Under the pieces are notes generated by a model, which saw nothing but the letters and a program-made list of their open reading frames with translations, was not told where the DNA came from and did not search any database. A DNA stretch of 6,479 bases, taken from Bryobacterales bacterium. Lineage in GTDB: Bacteria > Acidobacteriota > Terriglobia > Bryobacterales > Bryobacteraceae. Below, one piece after another: positions 1 through 6,479 of the stretch. Every line of letters starts with the position of its first letter. Within the stretch, counting starts at the first letter, position 1. The stretch covers positions 11,656 to 18,134 of the forward strand of contig DOZZ01000231.1 of assembly GCA_003517725.1 (NCBI GenBank). Direction: 5' to 3'. The position numbers and the translations under genes are program-made.

Positions 1-893
1 AGCGCGCGCGCATAACCTTCGACGTCGTTGCGGTGCCCGAAGTTCTGGTCGAAGTCCACCAGGTTCACGAAGATCAGGCCTTCCGGACACTCTTTCAACG
101 CTTCCAGCGTTTTGTCCATGCCGTCGGCGTTGCTGACGGTTTTGACGTGGTCGCCGATGCCGCGCCCCAGGAACACGTCGAAAATTTTGCCCACGCTGTA
201 GACCGGCACCCCGGCGGCCTCTAATTGGTCCAGCAGCATGCCCTTGGGCGGCGGCACTGCGTAATCTTTGCGATTGGGGGTGCGGCTGAACGCGCCCGGC
301 TCGCCGACAAACGGCCGTGCAATCACGCGGCCCACCTCATGCGGACCCTTCAAGATCGCCCGCGCCGTCTCGCACATGCGGTACAGTTCCCAGACCGGAA
401 TGACGTCCTCATGCGCGGCGATCTGGAACACGCTATCGGCCGAGGTGTAGACGATGGGTGAGCCGGTCTCCATGTGCTGCTCGCCCAGTTCCTTGATGAT
501 CTCGGTGCCGGAAGCCGCCTTATTGCCCAGGCTGGCGCGGCCGATGCGGGCTTCGAACGGCTGCACCACCTCCGGCGGAAATCCGTTGGGGTACAGCGGA
601 AAGGGCTTCTCCAGATGGATGCCGGCCATCTCCCAGTGGCCCGTGGTGGTGTCTTTACCCGGCGACGCGAGCGCGCAACGGCCGAACGCGGCGAGCGGAT
701 GGCTGTCCGGCGGCAGTTGTTCCAGAGGCTTCAGGTTGCCCAGGCCCATCCGGCACAACTGCGGCAACTGCAAGGCGCGTAGACGGGCGATGTTGCCGAG
801 CGTGTCGCTGCCGCGGTCACCGTAGGCGGCCGCATCCGGCATCTCACCGATGCCGACGCTGTCGAGCACGATCCAGACGATACGGGAAAACAC
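1..893 (-). CDS. deoB: Phosphopentomutase (C-terminus cut by window edge)
   Basis: Interconverts (deoxy)ribose 1-phosphate and 5-phosphate, linking nucleoside breakdown to the pentose phosphate pathway; a cytosolic metal-dependent enzyme of the alkaline phosphatase superfamily. Reading from GTG at 893, 297 residues are visible and about 100 are missing compared with the usual 390-400. Seen in the translation: the N-terminal metal-site motif [13 protein letters not shown] (Asp11), the active-site segment [12 protein letters not shown] holding the phospho-acceptor Thr (one of Thr82-84), and near the edge [19 protein letters not shown] with metal ligands Asp282 and His287. The final GDHG-type ligand motif lies outside the window. 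GTG is chosen because it directly precedes the conserved beta strand [11 protein letters not shown] and no ATG, GTG or TTG lies upstream in frame after the preceding gene; there is no clear Shine-Dalgarno site. It lies 36 bases after the JAB gene on the same strand, so the two may be co-transcribed. Confidence 0.95.
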   Translation of the reverse strand, partial: MFSRIVWIVLDSVGIGEMPDAAAYGDRGSDTLGNIARLRALQLPQLCRMGLGNLKPLEQLPPDSHPLAAFGRCALASPGKDTTTGHWEMAGIHLEKPFPLYPNGFPPEVVQPFEARIGRASLGNKAASGTEIIKELGEQHMETGSPIVYTSADSVFQIAAHEDVIPVWELYRMCETARAILKGPHEVGRVIARPFVGEPGAFSRTPNRKDYAVPPPKGMLLDQLEAAGVPVYSVGKIFDVFLGRGIGDHVKTVSNADGMDKTLEALKECPEGLIFVNLVDFDQNFGHRNDVEGYARA

Positions 894-929
894 AGTTTTG
901 ACGATAGCACCGACCGCTTTGGACCCGGG

Positions 930-2090
930 TTAACGCCGGCGGCGCCAAAAACGGGACTTCGGCGGTTTAGCCTTCGGCGGCTGTTTTTTGGGGGCCTGCG
1001 CGCCCGCCGGCGCGTCCGCCACGGCTTCCGGCAGCGCTCCCGCGATGGCCAGGGACTCTTCCACCGGGGGCTGCCCGGCCTGCCACGCGCGCAGGCGGAA
1101 CTCAGCCCGCGGCGAGGTGCGCCGGTAGAGGGCCACGCCGCGCCGCACGTCTTCAGGCTGCAGCTTGATCTGCTTCTGCTCATCGCCATCGCGTATATCC
1201 AGCAGGCCGCCGACGGCGTGCCGCACCAGGGGCGATTCCCGGTTCCAACGCAGCACCGCCTCGCCATCCAGTTCTACGCCTTCAAGAGCCAGGCCCGGAG
1301 CTTTGGCGGCGGCGGAAGTCGATATCAAGCGCGGCCGCCACAACGCCGTGACCGCGGCCGATGCCAGCACCCCGGCCAGCGCGGCGGCCGCGATCCACAG
1401 GCCCACGTGGCGCACCGTGGGCGGCAGCCCCACCGCAACTGACTCCGGCTGCTCCGCGTTGAAACCCGGCAGGGCGGGCGCCGGTGTGGCTGTACGGACT
1501 TCGTCCCGGGGAGTAGCCTGCGGCTCATCCGTGGTAAACGTCTCCAGGTAAGCAGGGTCGGCGATGAACTCCCGGTACGAGGATTCCGCGTGCACCTGCC
1601 CCTCTTCGTCGCGGAAGAAGAAGCCCGCCCGCGTCGGCTGCAGATGGGCCGGGCGCAACACTAGAGCCACGTCCATCGGGCCCGGGAAAAAGCCGTGATA
1701 GATATCCAGGTCGGCTTCGGTCAGGCACATCTCGCTGCGCGTGTGCGAATGGAACCAGCCCACGCGCCGCTGCCCGGCCAGCGACGGATCCGTTTCGGTT
1801 TCGCGCAACAGCCGCTCCAGCGCCTCCAAATCGCGTTCGGAGAGCGCGAAGGAGGGTCCGGAAGCGTACTCGCATTCGATGCGGCGGAAATTTCGGATCA
1901 CCACGCGCCCCGGCTCACTACTGCCGAACAGCACGCCGCCGATCTCGACGCCGCCGTGCGGCACCGAATAATAGGCCTCTACGGCGGCCATGCGGATCTG
2001 GTTCAGCATCCCGGCGGCATATTCGATGCGGAAGGGGCACTCCGGCGTCTCCCAAATGCCGCGCTGGCGATCGGGCGCGCCAGGGGTCAT
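930..2090 (-). CDS. JAB/MPN (JAMM) metalloprotease-domain membrane protein with Ig-like C-terminal region
   Basis: A 386-residue protein of unknown substrate. Residues about 22-175 form a JAB/MPN domain with a complete zinc-ligand set: Glu49 (HGGVEIGGVLFG), His114 and His116 (GWFHSHT) and Asp127 (LTEADLD). The spacing fits the JAMM pattern H-S-H-x7-S-x2-D, but Thr124 replaces the usual Ser. Known JAB proteins are isopeptidases that cut ubiquitin-like tags, or peptidases. A Pro/Ala/Glu-rich linker (about 186-226) leads to one membrane segment, about 229-251 (GLWIAAAALAGVLASAAV). Residues about 263-345 look like an all-beta Ig/fibronectin-like module (LRWNRESP ... FRLRAW). The tail is rich in Lys, Pro and Arg and ends RFWRRRR. 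No ubiquitin-like, E1 or E2 gene is in the window. An ATG at 2156 would add 22 unlike residues and run across the divergent promoter patch, so ATG 2090 is preferred; neither has a good ribosome site. The JAB fold is sure; activity and topology are inferred. Confidence 0.85.
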   Translation of the reverse strand: MTPGAPDRQRGIWETPECPFRIEYAAGMLNQIRMAAVEAYYSVPHGGVEIGGVLFGSSEPGRVVIRNFRRIECEYASGPSFALSERDLEALERLLRETETDPSLAGQRRVGWFHSHTRSEMCLTEADLDIYHGFFPGPMDVALVLRPAHLQPTRAGFFFRDEEGQVHAESSYREFIADPAYLETFTTDEPQATPRDEVRTATPAPALPGFNAEQPESVAVGLPPTVRHVGLWIAAAALAGVLASAAVTALWRPRLISTSAAAKAPGLALEGVELDGEAVLRWNRESPLVRHAVGGLLDIRDGDEQKQIKLQPEDVRRGVALYRRTSPRAEFRLRAWQAGQPPVEESLAIAGALPEAVADAPAGAQAPKKQPPKAKPPKSRFWRRRR

Positions 2091-2112
2091 AAGGGGCCGT
2101 GAGCAGCGTGAG

Positions 2113-2150
2113 TTGGAACCACGTTTTGATTCTAGAGCATAATATAGTCG
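2113..2150 (+). promoter_or_regulatory. Possible promoter for the GAF gene
   Basis: This AT-rich patch stands out in a GC-rich window. CATAAT at 2138-2143 matches the -10 consensus in five of six bases; TTGGAA at 2113-2118 is a weak -35 at a long 19-base spacing. Transcription would begin near 2150, which is the preferred GTG start, so the message could be leaderless. This is a motif reading by eye only. Confidence 0.3.
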
Positions 2151-2163
2151 TGCCAAAAGCCAA
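2136..2163 (-). promoter_or_regulatory. Possible promoter for the JAB gene
   Basis: On the minus strand TTGGCT (2163-2158) and TATGCT (2141-2136) are spaced 16 bases apart, each matching four of six consensus bases. Transcription would begin near 2129, about 39 bases before ATG 2090. It overlaps the candidate promoter facing the GAF gene, so the two genes may share control. Weak, by-eye evidence. Confidence 0.25.
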
Positions 2164-2755
2164 GGATCTCGAACTTCGGTTGCAGCGCACCGAGCAGCAA
2201 TTGCGCCTGTTCCAGAAGGTCAGCCGTTTCATGGTGCGCGAAATGAGCCTGCAGGAGGTGCTGCACGGCGTGGTCTCGCTCATCGTGGAGTTTTCCGAGT
2301 GCGATTCGTGCCTGGTGTACCTGCTGGACCAGCATGGCGAGAATAAAGAACTGGTGCTGTGCGCCTCGAATACGCCGCACCCCTCCGCTATCGGCAAAAT
2401 CCGGCTGCGCATGGACGAAGGTCTGACCGGCTGGGTGGCCCGCGAGCGGCGGCTGCTGGCCATCCCGCGTGAAGCGTATAAAGACCCGCGGTTTAAATTT
2501 TTCGGCGACCTGCCGGAAGACTCGTTCGAAGCCTTTCTTTCGGCGCCGGTAATCGCCCGCAACAAAGTGGTGGGCGTGATTAACGTGCAGCACCGCAACG
2601 CGCATTCGCACACCGGCGGCGAAATGGAAGTGCTGACCACCATTGGCGAACAGGTTGGTTGCGTGCTGGAACTGGCGCGCCGCGACCCGGCCGGCAACGC
2701 TTCGACGCATGCCGAACTGGTGCTCTCGTCAGGCCCGGTACGGCCCAGGGGTTAG
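2150..2755 (+). CDS. Stand-alone GAF-domain protein
   Basis: A 201-residue cytosolic protein made of a short charged helix, probably coiled coil (about residues 3-25, KDLELRLQRTEQQLRLFQKV), followed by one GAF domain (about 28-180). The GAF signature is seen in LTGWVARERRLLAIP, the DPRFKFFGDLPED segment and the strand SAPVIARNKVVGVINVQHR. The sequence type resembles the GAF domain of PtsP/NifA-like regulators. GAF domains bind small ligands such as cyclic nucleotides or sense redox and other signals. No kinase, cyclase, phosphodiesterase or DNA-binding domain is attached, so any output must come through a partner; the ligand is unknown. GTG 2150 is chosen because the protein then starts just before the helix and after the promoter-like patch. 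GTG 2099 would add 17 residues unlike a GAF leader and begin only 9 bases from the divergent JAB start. The propeller gene follows in the same reading frame, almost directly after the TAG stop. Confidence 0.85.
   Translation: MPKAKDLELRLQRTEQQLRLFQKVSRFMVREMSLQEVLHGVVSLIVEFSECDSCLVYLLDQHGENKELVLCASNTPHPSAIGKIRLRMDEGLTGWVARERRLLAIPREAYKDPRFKFFGDLPEDSFEAFLSAPVIARNKVVGVINVQHRNAHSHTGGEMEVLTTIGEQVGCVLELARRDPAGNASTHAELVLSSGPVRPRG
2747..2751 (+). promoter_or_regulatory. Shine-Dalgarno site pointing to an ATT start
   Basis: AGGGG, inside the last codons of the GAF gene, sits 7 bases before ATT at 2759, normal ribosome-site spacing. It supports initiation at the ATT, and therefore a full signal peptide, rather than at GTG 2807, which has no purine-rich site at a useful distance. 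Confidence 0.45.
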
Positions 2756-2758
2756 AGT

Positions 2759-3868
2759 ATTCGGGGTATTTTCTATCTATTACTGACCGTACTGGCCGGG
2801 AATCTGGTGGCCCAGGCGCCCGTTACGCCGCGCTTTCGCCTGCGCTACGAATATCCCAGTTCGCGTTCCGATTTGCGGCTGCTCGATTTCAAGTTCCTCT
2901 CCGAGCGGCGCGGCATCGCGGCGGGCTTTATCGAGGAAAAGGGTAAACAAAAAGGCACCCTCCTGATCACCAGCGACGGCGGCCAGACCTGGTCCCTGGA
3001 GCCGTTTAAACAAATCCCGATCTCGCTGTTTTTTCTGGACGACTCGCAGGGCTGGATGGTCACCGACAAAGGCATGTGGAAGACCGTCGAATCGGGCCGC
3101 AGCTGGGAAAAGCTGAACGCCGCCCCCAAAGACCTGCTGCGAGTGCACTTTGTGGATGCCAAGCGCGGCTTCGCGGTGGGCCGCCGCAAGCAGATGTACC
3201 GCAGCGACGACGGCGGGGCATCGTGGCATGCCGTGCCCGAAGCGGCCCTTGCGCAGGGCAGCCGTGAAAACACCGTTCTCGGGACTATCGCTTTCGCGAA
3301 CGCGCGCGACGGCCTGATCACCGGATGGAACACACCCGGCGGCGACGAGCCGCTGGTGCCCGACTGGGCCGATCCGGAGGAAGCCCGCTACCGTCGCGAC
3401 GTCCCGACGCTTACGCTTCTCGTCGAAACGCGCGACGGCGGAGCGACGTGGAAATCCACCGCCGCTTCGCTGTTTGGGCGCATGACACGCACTGCGCTGC
3501 GAGGCGGCAGAGGGCTGGGCCTGATGGAATTTTCAGATCAGTTCGAGTGGCCTTCCGAGGTCTACAGGGTGAATCTGGCCGATGGAAAGTCCGAGCGCGC
3601 CTATCGCGAGCGCACGCGCGTCATCACCGATGTGCTGTTGACGGCGGACGGCACGGGCTACATCGCCGGCTACGAAGCCGATTCCAAAGTGCGCCGCAGC
3701 CCGATCCCCGGCCCGGTCAAAGTGCTGTTCAGCAACGACCTGGTCAACTGGGAGGAGATCCCGGTGGATTACCGGGCCGAAGCGCACCGCTGTTACCTGA
3801 CCGCGCCCGACCCGCCACACATCTGGCTGGCCACCGATACGGGGATGATCCTAAGCCTGGATCGATAA
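2759..3868 (+). CDS. Exported Asp-box (BNR/Ycf48-like) beta-propeller protein, probable ATT start
   Basis: A 369-residue protein if read from ATT 2759; the first ordinary start is GTG 2807 (353 residues). The stretch between encodes a clear signal peptide: one Arg, the hydrophobic run GIFYLLLTVLAGNLV, then an AQA cleavage site before PVTPR. GTG initiation would delete it. The mature protein carries at least four Asp-box motifs (S/T-x-D-G-G-x-T/S-W type) at about residues 72-78, 109-116, 149-156 and 224-231. The first three are linked by strands such as SLFFLDDSQGWMV and RVHFVDAKRGFAVG, as in Ycf48/HCF136-like and sialidase-type propellers. A seven-bladed fold is likely but not every blade shows a motif. 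No sialidase catalytic residues are recognisable, so a binding or assembly role outside the cytoplasm is more likely than an enzyme; the partner is unknown. It probably shares a message with the GAF gene. Family call is firm; start codon uncertain. Confidence 0.8.
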   Translation: MRGIFYLLLTVLAGNLVAQAPVTPRFRLRYEYPSSRSDLRLLDFKFLSERRGIAAGFIEEKGKQKGTLLITSDGGQTWSLEPFKQIPISLFFLDDSQGWMVTDKGMWKTVESGRSWEKLNAAPKDLLRVHFVDAKRGFAVGRRKQMYRSDDGGASWHAVPEAALAQGSRENTVLGTIAFANARDGLITGWNTPGGDEPLVPDWADPEEARYRRDVPTLTLLVETRDGGATWKSTAASLFGRMTRTALRGGRGLGLMEFSDQFEWPSEVYRVNLADGKSERAYRERTRVITDVLLTADGTGYIAGYEADSKVRRSPIPGPVKVLFSNDLVNWEEIPVDYRAEAHRCYLTAPDPPHIWLATDTGMILSLDR

Positions 3869-3874
3869 ACAGGC

Positions 3875-3893
3875 ACGCGCATCGCTAGCGCGT
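3875..3893. terminator. Small hairpin between convergent genes
   Basis: ACGCGC (3875-3880) and GCGCGT (3888-3893) are perfect inverted repeats around a 7-base loop. The hairpin lies between the stop of the propeller gene (3868) and the end of fcl, and its loop contains the fcl stop codon. There is no T-run on either side, so it is not a standard intrinsic terminator. It may only slow polymerase or protect 3' ends. Confidence 0.25.
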
Positions 3894-4832
3894 TACGGCG
3901 GCAGCGGGGATGTTTTCGAGATACCACTGGTAGGTCGACCGCAGCCCTTCGGCCAGACTGATTTTGGCTTGCCAGCCGAGCCCGTTTAGTTTTGAAACAT
4001 CCAGCAGTTTGCGCGGCGTGCCGTCGGGCTTCGACGTGTCGAAGACCAGCGCGCCCGAGTAGCCCACGATCTGCTTCATGAGCTCGGCTGCCTCGCGGAT
4101 GCTGATGTCCTGGCCCACCCCGGCATTCACAATCTCTCCCTCGCTATAGCGCTGCATCAGAAATACGCAGGCATCCGCCAGATCGTCCACGTGCAGGAAT
4201 TCGCGCCGCGGCGAGCCCGTGCCCCAGATCTCGACCGTGGGCGCGCCGGCCAGCTTGGCATCGTGCACCTTGCGCATCAGCGCCGGCAGCACATGCGAAT
4301 TTTGCAGATCGAAGTTGTCGCCCGGCCCGTAGAGGTTGGTGGGCATCACGCTGATCACGTCGAAGCCATACTGCGCGCGATACGCCTGCCCCATCTTGAT
4401 GCCGGCGATCTTGGCGATGGCGTAGGGCTCGTTGGTCGGCTCCAGCGGCCCGGTCAGCAGGTCCGCTTCGCGCATGGGCTGCCGTGCCATCTTCGGATAA
4501 ATGCAACTGGAGCCCAGGAACTGCAGCTTGCGCGCGCCGTGCCGCCAGGCCGCATCGATCACGTTGCTCTGGATCAGCAGATTCTCGCGAATGAAGTCCG
4601 CGCCGCGCGTGCTGTTGGCCAGGATGCCGCCCACTTTCGCGGCGGCCATGAACACGTATTCGGGGCGCTCGGATTTGAAAAACTCCTCGACCTGCGCTTG
4701 CCGCGTCAAGTCTACTTGTGCGCGCGTCCGCTCGATCACACGCGTGAAGCCCAGCGCCTTCAGGCGGCGCACCAGGGCCGAGCCCACCAGGCCGCGGTGA
4801 CCGGCAACGAAGATGGACGCGTGTTTATCCAT
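3885..4832 (-). CDS. fcl: GDP-L-fucose synthase
   Basis: Converts GDP-4-keto-6-deoxy-D-mannose to GDP-L-fucose by 3,5-epimerisation and NADPH reduction; cytosolic, last step of the de novo pathway. The 315 residues match the family length (about 320 in E. coli). Seen: the Rossmann motif GHRGLVG (residues 11-17), the SDR catalytic set Ser108 in SSCIYP, Tyr137 and Lys141 (YAIAK), and the epimerase residues Cys110 and His180 ([10 protein letters not shown]), corresponding to Ser107, Tyr136, Lys140, Cys109 and His179 of E. coli. Conserved segments [13 protein letters not shown] and [12 protein letters not shown] follow. ATG 4832 is fixed by the Rossmann strand just after it. It overlaps the gmd stop by 8 bases (ATGGATAA), which points to one message and coupled translation. 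The C-terminus is complete. Confidence 0.97.
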   Translation of the reverse strand: MDKHASIFVAGHRGLVGSALVRRLKALGFTRVIERTRAQVDLTRQAQVEEFFKSERPEYVFMAAAKVGGILANSTRGADFIRENLLIQSNVIDAAWRHGARKLQFLGSSCIYPKMARQPMREADLLTGPLEPTNEPYAIAKIAGIKMGQAYRAQYGFDVISVMPTNLYGPGDNFDLQNSHVLPALMRKVHDAKLAGAPTVEIWGTGSPRREFLHVDDLADACVFLMQRYSEGEIVNAGVGQDISIREAAELMKQIVGYSGALVFDTSKPDGTPRKLLDVSKLNGLGWQAKISLAEGLRSTYQWYLENIPAAAVTR

Positions 4833-5871
4833 TGGCCACGCCGCGCAGCGCGACCGAGTGGCCCGCCTTCATCAAGGTGCGCTCCTGCTCGGCCAGTTCC
4901 AGGTCATGCTCGACCATCATGCCCACCAGTTCGCGGAACGTCACCTTCGGCTTCCAGCCGAACGTATTGCGGGCTTTGGCCGGGTCGCCCATCAGGTAGT
5001 CGACTTCAGTCGGGCGCATGTAACGCGGGTCGATCTCCACGTACTGTTTCCAGTCGAGCCCCATCTTCTCGCCCGCGGCATCCAGAAAGTCGCGCACCGA
5101 ATAGGCTTCGCCCGTGGCCACCACGAAATCGCCGGGCTCTTGGTGCTGCAGCATCATCCACATAGCCTCGACGTAGTCGCCGGCGAAACCCCAGTCGCGG
5201 CGGGCGTCGAGATTACCGAGGAACAGTTTTTTCTGCAGGCCCTTCTTGATGCGGCCCAGGCCGCGCGTAATCTTGCGGGTGACGAAGGTTTCGCCGCGCA
5301 ACGGCGATTCGTGATTGAACAGAATGCCGTTGGTCACGAACATGTTGTAGGCTTCGCGGTAATTGACGCAGTACCAGTAGCCCGCCACTTTGGCCACGGC
5401 GTAAGGACTGCGCGGATAAAACGGCGTGGTTTCGTTTTGCGGCGGTTTGGCCGCGCCGAACATCTCCGACGACCCCGCCTGGTACACGCGCACCTGCTTA
5501 CCGCTCGAGCCGGTGAAGTCGCGCACCGCTTCGAGCAGCCGCAGCACGCCGGTCCCAACCACATCGGCGGAATACTCGGACAGCTCGAACGAAACTTTCA
5601 CGTGCGATTGCGCGCCCAGGTTGTAGACCTCGTCGGGCTGGGACTTTTGCAGTATGCGCCGCAGCGAACTGCCATCCTGCAGGTCGCCATAGTGCAGGAA
5701 CAGCCGCGCGCCGGACTCGTGCGGATCGCGATAAAGATGATCGATCCGATCGGTGTTGAAAGTGCTGGCGCGGCGCATGATGCCATGCACCTCATAGCCC
5801 TTGTCCAGAAGGAAACTGCTGAGGTAAGCCCCGTCCTGGCCCGTAATCCCTGTAATCAACGCTCGGCGCAT
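4825..5871 (-). CDS. gmd: GDP-mannose 4,6-dehydratase
   Basis: Converts GDP-D-mannose to GDP-4-keto-6-deoxy-D-mannose, the first step toward GDP-L-fucose and also GDP-rhamnose; an NADP-dependent short-chain dehydrogenase-type enzyme of the cytosol. The 348 residues are normal for the family. Seen: nucleotide motif GITGQDG (residues 8-14), the NADP-binding segment [37 protein letters not shown], and the active site QAGSSEMFG with Ser134 and Glu136 plus Tyr157 and Lys161 (YAVAK). Ser134 stands where the E. coli enzyme has Thr, as in the plant enzyme MUR1, so it is expected to be active. Also present are the [10 protein letters not shown] and [14 protein letters not shown] segments typical of GMD. 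ATG 5871 is the only sensible start. A GGGG lies just upstream, though only about 3 bases away. It follows the M24 peptidase gene by 53 bases and overlaps fcl by 8. Confidence 0.97.
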   Translation of the reverse strand: MRRALITGITGQDGAYLSSFLLDKGYEVHGIMRRASTFNTDRIDHLYRDPHESGARLFLHYGDLQDGSSLRRILQKSQPDEVYNLGAQSHVKVSFELSEYSADVVGTGVLRLLEAVRDFTGSSGKQVRVYQAGSSEMFGAAKPPQNETTPFYPRSPYAVAKVAGYWYCVNYREAYNMFVTNGILFNHESPLRGETFVTRKITRGLGRIKKGLQKKLFLGNLDARRDWGFAGDYVEAMWMMLQHQEPGDFVVATGEAYSVRDFLDAAGEKMGLDWKQYVEIDPRYMRPTEVDYLMGDPAKARNTFGWKPKVTFRELVGMMVEHDLELAEQERTLMKAGHSVALRGVANG

Positions 5872-5879
5872 GAGCCCCT

Positions 5880-5885
5880 ATTTTA
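5880..5885 (-). promoter_or_regulatory. Possible -10 box upstream of gmd
   Basis: TAAAAT on the minus strand matches the -10 consensus in five of six bases. CTGACG, 19 bases farther upstream, is a weak -35. Transcription would begin near 5873, almost at the gmd ATG (5871). This could give gmd-fcl a promoter apart from the M24 gene, but a chance match is quite possible. Confidence 0.2.
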
Positions 5886-5924
5886 GCGTGGCGGTCAGGG
5901 TCTGCGTCAGTAAACCCTCGGGCC

Positions 5925-6479
5925 CTAGGTTTTGCCGAAGGGCTCTTCGAGTGAGCGGCTCTGGGGCGTGAAAAGTTGCGCGCCGTTTTCGGTGATGTAC
6001 ATGTCATCCTCCAGGCGCACGCCAAACTCGCCCGGGAGATACACGCCGGGCTCGTCCGAGAACGTCATGCCGGGCTCCAGCAGTTGCCGGTTGCCGCGCA
6101 CCAGGTAGGGCCATTCGTGACCTTCGAGCCCGATGCCGTGGCCCACGCGATGGGTGAAAAATTTGTAGTCCGGTCCGTAGCCCGCGCCGGCGATGACGCG
6201 CCGCGCGGCCTGGTCCACGGCTTCGCACGGCTCGCCCGGACGGGCCGCCGCCAAGGCCGCGCTCTGGGCCTGGCGGACCACGTCGAACACGCGTTTCATT
6301 TTGTCGGTGGGCTTGCCGAGCACGAAGGTGCGCGTGATGTCCGATTGGTAACCCTCGACCGTGCAGCCGTCGTCGATCATGACGATCGCGCCCTTCTGAA
6401 TCCTCTGCGGCTGCGCCGACCCGTGCGGGAGCGCGGAGTATGCGCCGGTCTGTGCGCTGGCCTCGCCCGGGAAGCCCAG
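5925..6479 (-). CDS. M24 family metallopeptidase (Xaa-Pro peptidase type), N-terminus cut by window edge
   Basis: The last 184 residues of a pita-bread metallopeptidase, of the Xaa-Pro aminopeptidase or Xaa-Pro dipeptidase type, which cleaves the bond before a proline using two metal ions. The frame is open to the right edge. All five family metal ligands can be placed in the visible part: Asp36 (MIDDG), Asp47 (SDITRT), His114 ([13 protein letters not shown]), Glu143 (SDEPGVY) and Glu157 (RLEDD), counting from the first full codon at 6479. ALPHG, 17-21 residues before the first ligand region, holds the conserved active-site His. This is why the ATG at 6380 is not the true start. The missing N-terminal half would hold the creatinase-like domain that separates aminopeptidase P from prolidase, so the exact subtype cannot be told here. 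A cytosolic role in proline peptide turnover is likely; it has no evident link to the fucose genes beyond position. Confidence 0.92.
   Translation of the reverse strand: MGFPGEASAQTGAYSALPHGSAQPQRIQKGAIVMIDDGCTVEGYQSDITRTFVLGKPTDKMKRVFDVVRQAQSAALAAARPGEPCEAVDQAARRVIAGAGYGPDYKFFTHRVGHGIGLEGHEWPYLVRGNRQLLEPGMTFSDEPGVYLPGEFGVRLEDDMYITENGAQLFTPQSRSLEEPFGKT

Noticed and set aside
731..1267. Minus-strand open frame (178 codons) spanning the JAB and deoB genes
   Set aside because: It is an out-of-frame reading of the JAB C-terminus and deoB start, both well supported in another frame.
2099..2149. Upstream GTG 2099 as the GAF start
   Set aside because: The extra 17 residues do not resemble a GAF leader, the AAGGGG before it is only 2 bases away, and the segment holds the promoter-like patch. 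It cannot be fully excluded.
930..2156. Ubiquitin-like defence island (CBASS/Bil type) around the JAB gene
   Set aside because: No E1, E2, ubiquitin-like, nucleotidyltransferase or effector gene is present; the neighbours are deoB and a GAF gene.
1918..2697. Minus-strand open frame (259 codons) opposite the GAF gene
   Set aside because: The plus-strand frame codes a recognisable GAF domain; this one has no motif and would overlap the start of the JAB gene.
4191..5165. Plus-strand open frame (324 codons) across the fcl/gmd junction
   Set aside because: It is antisense to two certain genes and its low-complexity Arg/Pro/Ser end is typical of a shadow frame.
4813..5886. Long plus-strand open frame (357 codons) opposite gmd
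   Set aside because: It mirrors gmd almost exactly, is rich in His/Arg/Ala/Val of the kind produced by antisense reading of GC-rich genes, and shows no domain. gmd on the other strand is unmistakable.
5876..5924. Terminator after the M24 gene
   Set aside because: Only a 5-base stem (AGGGT/ACCCT) with a 12-base loop and no T-run is present on the minus strand, too weak to call.

Overview
The window is a GC-rich, densely coded piece of bacterial chromosome with six genes plus two that run off the edges. No gap exceeds about 60 bases, and I saw no RNA genes, mobile elements, CRISPR arrays or long repeats. The mix suggests an acidobacterium of the Solibacter/Bryobacter type: a JAB-domain membrane protein with an Ig-like C-terminal module, a free-standing GAF protein, an Asp-box (Ycf48-like) propeller, and GTG starts with poor Shine-Dalgarno sites. 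This assignment is inference from family resemblance, not a database result.

Left part, minus strand: a membrane protein with an N-terminal JAB/MPN metalloprotease domain (2090-930) is followed 36 bases later by phosphopentomutase deoB (893 to beyond position 1). Centre, plus strand: divergent from the JAB gene lies a GAF-domain gene (2150-2755), then an exported Asp-box beta-propeller gene ending at 3868. The propeller gene has no ordinary start codon in front of its evident signal peptide; the best candidate is ATT at 2759 behind a well placed AGGGG. An AT-rich patch (about 2113-2163) between the JAB and GAF genes looks like a two-way promoter region.

Right part, minus strand: the C-terminal half of an M24 metallopeptidase (6479-5925), then gmd (5871-4825) and fcl (4832-3885), which overlap by 8 bases. 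Gmd and Fcl turn GDP-D-mannose into GDP-L-fucose, a donor for cell-surface polysaccharide or glycoprotein. The propeller and fcl genes converge with 16 bases between them, around a small hairpin.

Most of the window is ordinary core and cell-envelope metabolism. The parts worth a second look are the ATT-start/signal-peptide question at 2747-2820, the JAB-membrane-Ig-like protein with Thr in place of the usual JAMM Ser, and the compact divergent control region. I did not find a complete new multi-gene system.
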